Source: Calliopsis andreniformis
Lineage: Eukaryota > Arthropoda > Insecta > Hymenoptera > Andrenidae
Assembly: GCF_051401765.1 (NCBI RefSeq)
Contig: NW_027480492.1
Span: 992,001-1,056,000 of the forward strand
Length of the DNA: 64,000 nt
Direction of reading: 5' to 3'
Position numbers and translations under genes: made by a program
Notes under the pieces: generated by a model
The model's input: the letters and a program-made list of their open reading frames with translations, nothing else
Database searches by the model: none
What the model was told of the DNA's origin: nothing
Part shown: piece by piece, positions 1-10,426 of the stretch
Layout of the letters: every line of letters begins with the position of its first letter
Position numbering within the stretch: the first letter of the stretch is position 1

Positions 1-636
1 CAATCGTTAATACTCAATCCCCAATCCTCAGTCCTCAATCCTCAATACTCAACCCTCAATCGTCAATCCTCAATCCTCAATGTTCAATCCGCAATACCCA
101 ATCCTCAATGTTCAATCCGCAATACCCAATCCTCAATCTTCAATGCTCAATCCTCAATCCCCAATCCTCAATCCTCAATCCTCATTCATCAATCCTCAAT
201 ACCCAATCCTCAATCTTCAATCCTCAATCCTCAATCCTCAATTCTCAACCCTCAATCCTTAGTCCTCAGTCCTCAAACCTCAATCCTCAAACTTCAGCCC
301 TCATCCTCAATCCTCAATCCTCAATCCTCAATCCTCAATCTTCAATCCTCAATCCTCAATCCTCAATCCTCAATCCTCAATCCTCAATCCTCAATCCTCA
401 ATCTTCAATCCTCAATACTCAATCTTCAATAATCAATCCTCAGCTCTCAATCCTCAATACTCAATCCTCAATCGTCAATCCTCAATCCTCAATGCTCAAT
501 CTTCAATCATCAATACTCAATCTTCAATCCTCAATCCTCAATCCTCAATCCTCAATCCTCCATCCTCAATACTCAACACACAACCCTCAACCATCAATCC
601 TCAATACTCAATCACCAATCCTTAATTCTCAATACT

Positions 637-755
637 CAATAGAATATCCTGAAATCTCATGGTTCAATACTCAATCCACAATATTCAATAATCAAATCTC
701 AATCCACACACATCAGTTCTGATCACACAACCCTGAACGCTCAGTCCTCAATGTT
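637..755 (+). repeat. Class A landmark cassette, 17 diverged heptamers (reference copy)
   Basis: A 119-bp block of 17 in-register but strongly diverged heptamers. It starts CAATAGA then ATATCCT, continues with GAAATCT, then CATGGTT or CGTGGTT, and ends GAACGCT, CAGTCCT, CAATGTT. Twenty-three copies start at 637, 3529, 7679, 12415, 12989, 14301, 14875, 18792, 19589, 23927, 26867, 30323, 33729, 37185, 39447, 41709, 43964, 46870, 50860, 52675, 55789, 56906 and 59894. The final CAATGTT unit supplies the ATG at which many spurious reading frames begin, and the opening CAATAGA supplies a TAG where many end. Function is unknown. It aligns unit by unit with classes C and C-prime, so they share an origin. 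Confidence 0.88.
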
Positions 756-1069
756 CAATCCTCATTCCTCAATTCTCAATCTTCAATCCTCAATACTGAA
801 TCTTCAATCCTCAATCCTCAATCCTCAATCTTCAATCCTCAGTCACCAATCCTCAATCTTCAATCCTCAATCCTCAATCCTCAATCCTCAATCCTCAATC
901 CACAGTCCTTAGGCCTCAAACCTCAACCCTCAAATCTCAGAACTCATCCTCAATCCTCAATCCTCAATCCTCAATCCTCAATCCTCAATCTTCAATCCTC
1001 AATACTCAATCTTCAATCCTCAATCCTCAATCCTCAATACTCAACCATCAATCCTCAATTCTCAATACT

Positions 1070-1138
1070 CAATAGAATATCCTGAATTTTCAGGATTCAA
1101 TACTCAAACCTCAACCCTCAACCGTCAGCCCTCATCCT
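1070..1138 (+). repeat. Class B landmark cassette with internal palindrome (reference copy)
   Basis: Shares the first two units (CAATAGA, ATATCCT) with class A, then reads GAATTTT and CAGGATT, followed by CAATACT, CAAACCT and CAACCCT-like units, CAGCCCT and a 6-bp CATCCT unit. Sixteen copies start at 1070, 3962, 8112, 8803, 13346, 15232, 30687, 37549, 39811, 42066, 44321, 50218, 55147, 56264, 59252 and 63671. It lies at fixed distances from class A within each region: 433 bp after A in region I, 357 or 364 bp after A in the 1886-bp and 2.26-kb arrays, and 642 bp before A in region VIII. Confidence 0.88.
1079..1096. repeat. Inverted repeat ATCCTGAATTTTCAGGAT in class B cassettes
   Basis: Perfect 8-bp arms (ATCCTGAA and TTCAGGAT) around a 2-base TT centre. 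It is intact in 14 of 16 class B cassettes, starting at 1079, 3971, 13355, 15241, 30696, 37558, 39820, 42075, 44330, 50227, 55156, 56273, 59261 and 63680. In the cassettes at 8112 and 8803 the right arm is broken by G to C. True self-complementarity is unlikely in a strand with almost no G, so the element stands out. It could be a protein-binding dyad or a cruciform-prone site, but nothing in the sequence proves a function. Confidence 0.85.
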
Positions 1139-1571
1139 CAATCCTCAATCCTCAATCCTCAATCCTCAATATTCAATCCTCAAGACTCAATCTTCCACCC
1201 TCAATCCTCAATCCTCAACCCTCAATCCTCAATCCTCAGTCTTCAATCCACAATCTTCAATACTCAATCGTCAATCTTCAGTCCTCAATCCTCAATCCCC
1301 AATCCTCGTTCCTCAAACCTCAATCCTCAACCCTCACTCCTCATCCTCAATTCTCAATTCTCAATACTCAATCCTCAATCCTCAATCTTCAATCCTCAAT
1401 AATCAATCTCCAATCCTAGTTCCTCAATTCACAATCCTCAATCCTTAAACCTCAATCTTGAATCCTCAATCCCCAGGCATCAAACTTCAATCCTCAATGC
1501 TCAATCCTCAATCCTCAGCCGTCAGTCCTCAATCCTCAATCCTCAATCCTCAAACCTCAATCCTCAACCGT

Positions 1572-1591
1572 CAGTCCTCGTCCTCAATCCT
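1572..1591 (+). repeat. 6-bp phase-shifting unit after a CAG-type heptamer (example)
   Basis: CAGTCCT is followed by the hexamer CGTCCT (1579-1584) and then CAATCCT, shifting the heptamer register by one base. The same arrangement, with CATCCT or CGTCCT, recurs throughout, for example at 1133-1138 after CAGCCCT. It accounts for higher-order periods that are not multiples of seven. Confidence 0.8.
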
Positions 1592-2260
1592 CAACCCTCA
1601 ATCCTCAATCCTCAATCTTCAATCCTCAATACTCAATGTTCAATCCTCAATCCTCAATCCTCAATCCTCAATCCTCAAACCTCAATCCTCAACCCTCAGT
1701 CCTCATCCTCAATTCTCAATTCTCAATCCTCAAACCTCAATCCCCAATCCTCAACCTTCAATCCTCAATCCTCTATCCTAAGTCCTCAATCCTCAACCTT
1801 CAATCCTCAATACTCAATCTTCAATCTTCAATCCTCAATCCTCAATCCTCAATCCTCAATTCTCAATCCTCAATCCTCAATCTTCAATCCTTCATACTCA
1901 ATCTTCAATCCTCAATCCTCAATCCTCAATACTCAATCCTCAATCCTCAATCGTCAATCCTCAATCCTCAATCCTCTATCTTCAATCCTCAATCCTCAAT
2001 TCTCAATGCTCAATACTCAATCTTCAATCCTTAATACTCAATCTTCAATCCTCAATCCTCAATCCTCAATCCTCAATCCTCAATCTTCAATCCTCAATCC
2101 TCAATCCTCAATCCTCAATCCTCAATCTTCAATCCTCAATCCCCAATCCTCAATCTTCAATCCTCAATCCTCAATCCTCAATCCTCAATCCTCAAATCTC
2201 AATTCTCAATCCTCAATCCCCAATCCTCAATCTTCAATCCTCATTAATCAATCTCCAATC

Positions 2261-2277
2261 CTAGATCCTGAAAACCC
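2261..2277 (+). repeat. CTAGATCCTGAAAACCC landmark (five copies)
   Basis: A non-canonical 17-bp word that occurs only in region I, beginning at 2261, 6684, 8619, 9317 and 12077. It is preceded each time by TCATTAATCAATCTCCAATC and followed by CAATCCTCAATCC. It is a useful fingerprint for tracing duplications: each copy marks the 3' end of a shared block. A related form elsewhere reads CCTAGATCCTCAATCC or CCTAGTTCCTCAATTC. Confidence 0.8.
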
Positions 2278-3010
2278 AATCCTCAATCCTTAATCCTCAA
2301 CATTCAATCCTCAATGCCCAGTCCTCAATCTTCAATCCTCAATGCTCCATCCTCTATCCTCAATCCTCAGTCCTCAATCCTCAACCTTCAATCCTCAATA
2401 CTCAATCTTCAATCCTCAATCTTCAGTACTCAATACTCAATCCTCAATCCTCAATCCCCAATCTTCAATCCTCAATACTCAATCCTCAATCCTCAGTCCT
2501 CAATCCTCAATGTTCAATCCGCAATACCCAATCCTCAATCGTCAATACTCAATCCCCAATCCTCAATCCTCAATCCTCAATACTCAACCCTCAATCGTCA
2601 ATCCTCAATCCTCAATGTTCAATCCGCAATACCCAATCCTCAATGTTCAATCCTCAATACCCAATCCTCAATCTTCAATGCTCAATCCTCAATCCCCAAT
2701 CCTCAATCCTCAATCCTCATTCATCAATCCTCAATACCCAATCCTCAATCTTCAATCCTCAATCCTCAATCCTCAATTCTCAACCCTCAATCCTTAGTCC
2801 TCAGTCCTCAAACCTCAATCCTCAAACCTCAGCCCTCATCCTCAATCCTCAATCCTCAATCCTCAATCCTCAATCCTCAATCTTCAATCCTCAATACTCA
2901 ATCTTCAATCCTCAATCCTCAGTCCACAAACCTCAATTCTGAATCCTCAATCCTGCATCCTCAATCTTCAGCCCTCAGTCCTCAACAATCAGTTGTCAAT
3001 CCTCAATCCC

Positions 3011-3129
3011 CAATAGAATACCCTCAATTCACAGTCTTCAATACGTAATACTCAATCTGCAATCTTCAAGTCTCTATCCACAAACATCAATTCTCATCAC
3101 TCAACCGTGAACGCTCAGTCCTCAATGTT
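3011..3129 (+). repeat. Class C landmark cassette with A-like 3' end (hybrid)
   Basis: Begins like class C after a CAGTTGT unit at 2990, with CAATAGA then ATACCCT (one change from ATATCCT). The last three units are GAACGCT, CAGTCCT and CAATGTT, as in class A, instead of the class C CAACGCT, CAGAACT. This looks like a recombinant or an intermediate between the two classes. Confidence 0.7.
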
Positions 3130-3528
3130 CAATCCTCAATCCTCAATCCTCAATCCTCAATCCTCATTCCTCAATCCTCAATCCTCAATCCTCTATCCTC
3201 AAACATCAAACCTCAATCTTCAACACTCAATCCTCAACCTTCAATCCTCAATCCTCAATCCTCAATGTGCAATCCGCAATACCCAATCCTCAATCGTCAA
3301 TCCTCAACCTTCAATCCTCAATCCTCTATCCTAAGTCCTCTATCCTCAACCTTCAATCCTCAATACTCAATCTTCAATCTTCAATCCTCAATCCTCAATC
3401 CTCATTCTTCAATCCTCAATACCCAATCCTGAATCTTCAATCCTCAATCCTCAATCCTCAATATTCAACACACAACCCTCAACCATCAATCCTAAATACT
3501 CAATCATCAATCCTCAATTCTCAATACT

Positions 3529-3647
3529 CAATAGAATATCCTGTATTCTCATGGTTCAATACTCAATCCACAATATTCAATAATCAAATCTCAATCCACA
3601 AACATCAATTCTCATCACTCAACCCTGAACGCTCAGTCCTCAATGTT
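3529..3647 (+). repeat. Class A cassette variant (GTATTCT third unit)
   Basis: Full-length 17-unit class A cassette in which the third unit reads GTATTCT instead of GAAATCT. It is followed by class B at 3962, the same 433-bp spacing as the other region I pairs. Confidence 0.8.
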
Positions 3648-5204
3648 CAATCCTCATTCCTCAATTCTCAATCTTCAATCCTCAATACTGAATCTTCAAT
3701 CCTCAATCGTCAATACTCATTCTTCAATCCTCAGTCCCCAATCCTCAATCTTCAATCCTCAATCCTCAATCCTCAATCCTCAATCCTCAATCCACAGTCC
3801 TTAGCCCTCAAACCTCAACCCTCAACTGTCAGACCTCATCCTCAATCCTCAATCCTCAATCCTCAATCCTCAATCCTCAATCTTTAATCCTCAATACTCA
3901 ATCTTCAATCCTCAATCCTCAATCCTCAATACCAAACCATCAATCCTCAATTCTCAATACTCAATAGAATATCCTGAATTTTCAGGATTCAATACTCAAA
4001 CCTCAATCCCCAACCCTCAGCCCTCATCCTCAATCCTCATTCCTCAATCCTCAATCCTCAATATTCAATCCTCAATCCTCAATACTCAATCCTCAATCCT
4101 CAATCCTCAGTCATCAATCCTCAATCTTCAATACTCAATCGTCAATCCTCAGTCCTCAATCCTCAATCCCCAATCCTCGTTCCTCAAACCTCAATCCTCA
4201 ACCCTCAGTCCTCATCCTCAGTTCACAATTCTCTATCCTCAATCCTCAATCCTCAATCCTCAATCTTCAATCCTCAATAATCAATCTCCAATCCTAGATC
4301 CTCAATCCCCAATCCTCAAGCCTTAATCCTCAATCTTCAATCCTCAATCCCCAGTCCTCAAACTACAATCCTCAATGCTCAATCCTCAATCCTCAGTCCT
4401 CAGTCCTCAATCCTCAATCCTCAATCCTCAATCCTCAAACGTCAATCCTCAACCGTCAGTCCTCGTCCTCAATCCTCAACCCTCAATCCTCAATCCTCAA
4501 TCCTCAATCCTCAGTCCTCAACCTTCAATCCTCAATACTCAATCTTCAACCCTCAGTACTCAATCCCCAATTCTCAATCCTCAATCCTCAATCCTCAATC
4601 CTCAATATTCAATCCTCAATCCTCAATCTTCAATCCTCAATACTCAACCTTCAATCCTCAATCCTCAATCCTCAATCCCCAATTCTCTATCCTCAATCGT
4701 CAGGCTTCAGTACTCAATACTCACTCTTCAATCCTCAATAGTAAATCCTCATTCCTCAATCCTCAATCCTAAATCCTCATTCCTCAATCCTCAATCCTCA
4801 ATCCTCTATCCTCAATCATCAATCCTCAATCGTCAATACTCAATCCTCAATCTTCAATCCTCAATACTCAATCCTCAATCCTCAATCCTCAATCCTAAAT
4901 GTTCAATCCGCAATACCCAATCCTCAATCGTCAATCCTCAATGACCAATCCTCAATCTTCAATCCTCAACCCTCAATCCTCAATCCTCAATCCTCAATCC
5001 TCAATCTTTAATCCTCAATCCTCAATACTCAATCCTCGATCCTAAATCTTCAACCCTCAATCCTCAATCCTCAATCCTCAATACTCAATCCTCACTCTTC
5101 AATCCTCAATCCTCAGTCCACAAACCTCAATTCTGAATCCTCAATCCTGCATCCTCAATCTTCAGCCCTCAGTCTTCAACAATCAGTTGTCAATCCTCAA
5201 TCCC

Positions 5205-5323
5205 CAATAGAATATCCTCAATTCACAGTTTTCAATACGCAATACTCAATCCGCAATCTTCAAATCTCTATCCACAAACATCAATTCTCATCACTCAACT
5301 CTCAACGCTCAGAACTCAATCCT
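5205..5323 (+). repeat. Class C landmark cassette (reference copy)
   Basis: Seventeen in-register heptamers starting CAATAGA, ATATCCT, CAATTCA, CAGTTTT, with a CTATCCA thirteenth in the wider block counted from CAGTTGT at 5184. Ten copies start at 3011, 5205, 6392 (truncated), 20582, 21987, 24927, 27867, 34729, 46520 and 47870. Each is preceded by CAACAAT and CAGTTGT (or CAGTTGC), then CAATCCT and CAATCCC, except that 6392 has CAATCGC. Units 1, 2, 9, 11 and 12 are identical to class A; units 13, 15 and 16 are near-matches. Confidence 0.85.
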
Positions 5324-6391
5324 CAATCTTCAATCCTCAATACTCAATCCTCAATCCTCAATCCTCAATCCTAAATGTTCAATCCGCAATACCCAATTCT
5401 CAATCGTCAATCCTCAATCCCCAATCCTCAATCTTCAATCCTCAACCCTCAATCCTCAATCCTCAATCCTCAATACTCAATCCTCAATCTTCAATCCTCA
5501 ATCCTCAATCCTCAATCCTCAATCCTCAATCTTCAATCCTCAGTACTCAATCTGCAATCTTCAATCCTCAATCCTCAATCCTCAATACTCATTCTTCAAT
5601 ACTCAATACCCAATACTCAATCATCAATCCTCAATCCTCAATCCTCAATCCTCGATTCTCAAACCTCAATCCTCAATCCTCAGACCGTAAACATCAATAT
5701 TCAACCTTCGGTCCTCGTCCTCAATCCACAACCTTCAATCCTCAATCCTCAATCTTCAATCATCAATATTCAATATTCAATCCTCAATCCTCAAAACTCA
5801 ATCCTCAATCCTCAATCCTCAATCCTCAATCTTTAATCCTCAATCCTCAATACTCAATCCTCGATCCTAAATCTTCAACCCTCAATACTCAATCTTCAAT
5901 CCTCAATCCTCAATCCTCAATGCTCAATCCTCAATCCTCAATCCTCAATCCTCAATCTTCAATCCACAATACTCAATTTTCAATCCTCAATCCTCAATCC
6001 TCAATCCTCATTCTTCAATCCTCAACACCCAATCCTCAATCTTCAATCCTCAATCCTCAATCCTCAATTCTCAACCCTCAATCCTCAATCCTCAGACCTC
6101 AAACATCAATACTCAGCCCTCAGTCCTCGTCCTCAGTCCATAACCCTCAATCCTCAATCCTCAATTCTCAACCCTCAACCCTCAGTCCTCAGTCCTCAAA
6201 CCTCAATCCTCAAACCTCAGCCCTCATCCTCAATCCTCAATCCTCTATCCTCAATCCTCAATCTTCAATCCTCAATACTCAATCTTGAACCCTCAATCCT
6301 CAGTCCACAAACCACAATTCTGAATCCTCAACCCTGCATCCTCAGTCTTCAGCCCTCAGTCCTCAACAATCAGTTGTCAATCCTCAATCGC

Positions 6392-6440
6392 CAATAGAAC
6401 ATCCTCAATTCACAGTTTTCAATACTCAATACTCAATCTG
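6392..6440 (+). repeat. Truncated class C cassette
   Basis: Starts as class C (CAATAGA, then ACATCCT with one change) and stays colinear for seven units to CAATCTG, then returns to canonical heptamers instead of CAATCTT, CAAATCT, CTATCCA. The 3' ten units have been lost by recombination or unequal exchange. Confidence 0.7.
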
Positions 6441-7526
6441 CAATCCTCAATCCTCAATACTCAAACCTCAATCCTCAACCTTCAATCCTCAATACTCAAT
6501 CTTCTACCCACAATCCTCAATCCCCAATTCTCAATCCTTAATCCTCAATCCTCAATCTTCAATATTCAATCCTCAATCGTCAATCCTCAATCCTCAATCC
6601 TCAATCCTCAATCCTCAAATCTCAATTCTCAATCGTCAATCCCCAATCCTCAATCTTCAATCCTCATTAATCAATCTCCAATCCTAGATCCTGAAAACCC
6701 AATCCTCAATCCTTAATCCTCAACATTCAATCCTCAATCCCCAGGCCTCAATCTTCAATCCTCAATGCTCCATCCTCTATCCTTAATCCTCAGTCCTCAA
6801 TCCTCAACCTTCAATCCTCAATACTCAATCTTCAATCCTCAATCTTCAATCCTCAATACTCAATCCTCAATCCTCAATCCTCAATCTTCAATCCTCAATA
6901 CTCAATCCTCAATCCTCAGTCCTCAATCCTCAATGTTCAATCCGCAATACCCAATCCTCAATCGTCAATACTCAATCCCCAATCCTCAGTCCTCAATCCT
7001 CAATACTCAACCCTCAATCGTCAATCCTCAATCCTCAATGTTCAATCCGCAATACCCAATCCTCAATGTTCAATCCGCAATACCCAATCCTCAATCTTCA
7101 ATGCTCAATCCTCAATCCCCAATCCTCAATCCTCAATATTCAATCCTCAATCCTCAATCCTCAATCCTCAATCCTCAATCCTCAATCCTCAATCCTCAAT
7201 CTTCAATCCTCAATACTCAATCTTCAATAATCAATCCTCAGCTCTCAATCCTCAATACTCAATCCTCAATCGTCAATCCTCAATCCCCAATCCTCAATCT
7301 TCAATCCTCAATCCTCAATCCTCAATCCTCAATCCTCAACCTTCAATCCTCAATACTCAATCCTCAATCCTCAATCCTCAATCTTCAATCCTCAATCCTC
7401 AATCCTCAATCCTCAATTCTCAATCCTTAATCCTCAATCCTCAATCATCAATCCCCAATCCTCATTCTTCAAACCTCAATCATCAACCCTCAGTACTCAT
7501 CCTCAATTCTCAATTCTCGATCCCCA

Positions 7527-8450
7527 ATCCTCAATGCTCAATCTTCAATCATCAATACTCAATCTTCAATCCTCAATCCTCAATCCTCAATCCTCAATCC
7601 TCCATCCTCAATACTCAACACACAACCCTCAACCATCAATCCTCAATACTCAATCATCAATCCTCAATTCTCAATACTCAATAGAATATCCTGAAATCTC
7701 ATGGTTCAATACTCAATCCACAATATTCAATAATCAAATCTCAATCCACAAACATCAATTCTGATCACACAACCCTGAACGCTCAGTCCTCAATGTTCAA
7801 TCCTCATTCCTCAATTCTCAATCTTCAATCCTCAATACTGAATCTTCAATCCTCAATCCTCAATCCTCAATCTTCAATCCTCAGTCACCAATCCTCAATC
7901 TTCAATCCTCAATCCTCAATCCTCAATCCTCAATCCTCAATCCACAGTCCTTAGGCCTCAAACCTCAACCCTCAAATCTCAGAACTCATCCTCAATCCTC
8001 AATCCTCAATCCTCAATCCTCAATCCTCAATCTTCAATCCTCAATACTCAATCTTCAATCCTCAATCCTCAATCCTCAATACTCAACCATCAATCCTCAA
8101 TTCTCAATACTCAATAGAATATCCTGAATTTTCACGATTCAATACTCAAACCTCAACCCTCAACCCTCAGCCCTCATCCTCAATCCTCAATCCTCAATCC
8201 TCAATCCTCAATATTCAATCCTCAAGACTCAATCTTCCACCCTCAATCCTCAATCCTCAACCCTCAATCCTCAATCCTCAGTCTTCAATCCACAATCTTC
8301 AATACTCAATCGTCAATCTTCAGTCCTCAATCCTCAATCCCCAATCCTCGTTCCTCAAACCTCAATCCTCAACCCTCACTCCTCATCCTCAATTCTCAAT
8401 TCTCAATCCTCAATCCTCAATCCTCAATCTTCAATCCTCAATAATCAATC
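7527..8450 (+). repeat. 924-bp duplicated segment, copy 2 (partner 485-1408)
   Basis: Partner of the segment at 485-1408. Its 3' part was itself re-duplicated in tandem (8041-8731 and 8732-9399). The class B cassette here carries a G-to-C change in the right palindrome arm (CACGATT instead of CAGGATT), and the next tandem copy shares it. Confidence 0.8.
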
Positions 8451-8731
8451 CTCAATCCTCAATCCTCAATCCTCAATCCTCAATCTTCAATCCTCAATCC
8501 CCAATCCTCAATCTTCAATCCTCAATCCTCAATCCTCAATCCTCAATCCTCAAATCTCAATTCTCAATCCTCAATCCCCAATGCTCAATCTTCAATCCTC
8601 ATTAATCAATCTCCAATCCTAGATCCTGAAAACCCAATCCTCAATCCTTAATCCTCAACATTCAATCCTCAATCCCCAGTCCTCAATCTTCAATCCTCAA
8701 TGCTCCATCCTCTATCCTCAATCCTCAGTCC
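8041..8731 (+). repeat. About 691-bp tandem duplication, copy 1
   Basis: Copy 1 of a local tandem pair with 8732-9399. The offset is 691 bp at the class B cassette and 698 bp at the CTAGATCCTGAAAACCC landmark, so the copies differ by one heptamer. Both contain the broken palindrome (right arm CACGATT). Confidence 0.82.
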
Positions 8732-9399
8732 TCAATACTCAATCTTCAATCCTCAATCCTCAATCCTCAATACTCAACCATCAATCCTCAATTCTCAATA
8801 CTCAATAGAATATCCTGAATTTTCACGATTCAATACTCAAACCTCAACCCTCAACCCTCAGCCCTCATCCTCAATCCTCAATCCTCAATCCTCAATCCTC
8901 AATATTCAATCCTCAAGACTCAATCTTCCACCCTCAATCCTCAATCCTCAACCCTCAATCCTCAATCCTCAGTCTTCAATCCACAATCTTCAATACTCAA
9001 TCGTCAATCTTCAGTCCTCAATCCTCAATCCCCAATCCTCGTTCCTCAAACCTCAATCCTCAACCCTCACTCCTCATCCTCAATTCTCAATTATCAATAC
9101 TCAATCCTCAATCCTCAATCTTCAATCCTCAATAATCAATCCTCAATCCTCAATCCTCAATCCTCAATCCTCAATCCTCAATCTTCAATCCTCAATCCCC
9201 AATCCTCAATCTTCAATCCTCAATCCTCAATCCTCAATCCTCAATCCTCAAATCTCAATTCTCAATCCTCAATCCCCAATGCTCAATCTTCAATCCTCAT
9301 TAATCAATCTCCAATCCTAGATCCTGAAAACCCAATCCTCAATCCTTAATCCTCAACATTCAATCCTCAATCCCCAGTCCTCAATCTTCAATCCTCAAT
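8732..9399 (+). repeat. About 691-bp tandem duplication, copy 2
   Basis: Second copy of the pair. It contains the class B cassette at 8803 and the CTAGATCCTGAAAACCC landmark at 9317. Homology ends where copy 1 continues with CAATGCT and CATCCTC while this copy returns to canonical units. Confidence 0.82.
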
Positions 9400-10426
9400 C
9401 CTCAATACTCAATCCTCAATCCTCAGTCCTCAATCCTCAATGTTCAATCCTCAATACCCAATCCTCAATCTTCAATGTTCAATCCTCAATACCCAATCCT
9501 CAATCTTCAATGCTCAATCCTCAATCCCCAATCCTCAATCCTCAATCCTCATTCATCAATCCTCAATACCCAATCATCAATCTTCAATCCTCAATCCTCA
9601 ATCCTCAATTCTCAACCCTCAATCCTTAGTCCTCAGTCCACAAACCTCAATCCTCAAACCTCAGCCCTCATCCTCAATCCTCAATCCTCAATCCTCAATC
9701 CTCAATCTTCAATCCTCAATACTCAATCTTCAATCCTCAATCCTCAGTCCACAAACCTCAATTCTGAATCCTCAATCCTGCATCCTCAATCTTCAGCCCT
9801 CAGTCCTCAATCCTCCTTCCTCAATCCTCAATCCTCAATCCTCAATCCTCATTCCTCAATCCTCAATCCTCAATCCTCTATCCTCAAACATCAAACCTCA
9901 ATCTTCAACACTCAATCCTCAATCTTCAATCCTCAATACACAATCCTCAATCCTCAATCCGCAATCCTCAATGTGCAATCCGCAATACCCAATCCTCAAT
10001 CGTCAATCCTCAATCCCCAATCCTCAATCTTCATTGCTCAACCCTCAATCCTCAATCCTCAATCCTCAATACTCAATCCTCAATCCTCAATCCTCAATCC
10101 CCAATGTTCAATCCGCAATACCCAACCCTCAATCTTCAATCCTCAATCCTCAATCCCCAATCCTCAATCCTCAATCCTCATTCATCAATCCTCAATACCC
10201 AATCCTCAATCTTCAATCCTCAATCCTCAATCCTCAATCCTCAATTCTCAACCCTCAATCCTCAGTCTTCAATCCACAATCTTCAATACTCAATCGTCAA
10301 TCTTCAGTCCTCAATCCTCAATCCCCAATCCTCGTTCCTCAAACCTCAATCCTCAACCCTCACTCCTCATCCTCAATTCTCAATTCTCAATACTCAATCC
10401 TCAATCCTCAATCTTCAATCCTCAAT

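Larger units (their letters stand above)
485..1408 (+). repeat. 924-bp duplicated segment, copy 1 (partner 7527-8450)
   Basis: The order of variant heptamers matches 7527-8450 at an offset of 7042 bp (1006 x 7). Both copies contain a class A cassette (637 and 7679) and a class B cassette (1070 and 8112). The match breaks upstream at the CAATGCT unit near 490 and downstream after the CAATAAT unit near 1400. One visible difference is that the class B palindrome is intact here and mutated in the partner. Confidence 0.8.
1395..2440 (+). repeat. About 1.05-kb duplicated segment, copy 1 (partner 11211-12256)
   Basis: Variant heptamer order matches 11211-12256 at a constant offset of 9816 bp. The shared segment opens with the distinctive CCTAGTTCCT, contains three shared blocks beginning near 1458, 1636 and 2006, and includes the CTAGATCCTGAAAACCC landmark at 2261. 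It ends where this copy reads CAGTACT near 2424 while the partner goes on to a 1886-bp tandem unit. Confidence 0.8.

Noticed and set aside
108..722. Possible prion-like N/Q-rich secreted or surface repeat protein
   Set aside because: Asn/Gln/Ser richness follows directly from CAATCCT. There is no leader peptide, promoter or ribosome-binding context, and the frame is broken arbitrarily by cassette stops.
721..727. TGATCA restriction-type palindrome in some class A cassettes (GATCACA unit)
   Set aside because: A 6-bp palindrome arising where GATCACA replaces CATCACA after a T. It is present in only some copies (for example 637, 7679, 23927) and needs no explanation beyond a point change.
637..755. 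Class A cassette as a transposon fragment or tRNA/SINE-derived insertion
   Set aside because: The cassette keeps the 7-bp register throughout, has no target-site duplication or terminal inverted repeat, and contains no RNA polymerase III box-like or tRNA-like structure. It is better explained as diverged heptamers.
1079..1096. Palindrome as a rho-independent terminator
   Set aside because: The arms are AT-rich with only three G-C pairs each, the 2-base loop is too short for a stable hairpin in RNA, and no T-tract follows. There are also no genes to terminate.
2261..2277. CTAGATCCTGAAAACCC as a regulatory operator
   Set aside because: Its five copies all sit in duplicated blocks with the same flanks, so recurrence is explained by duplication. 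No gene is nearby.
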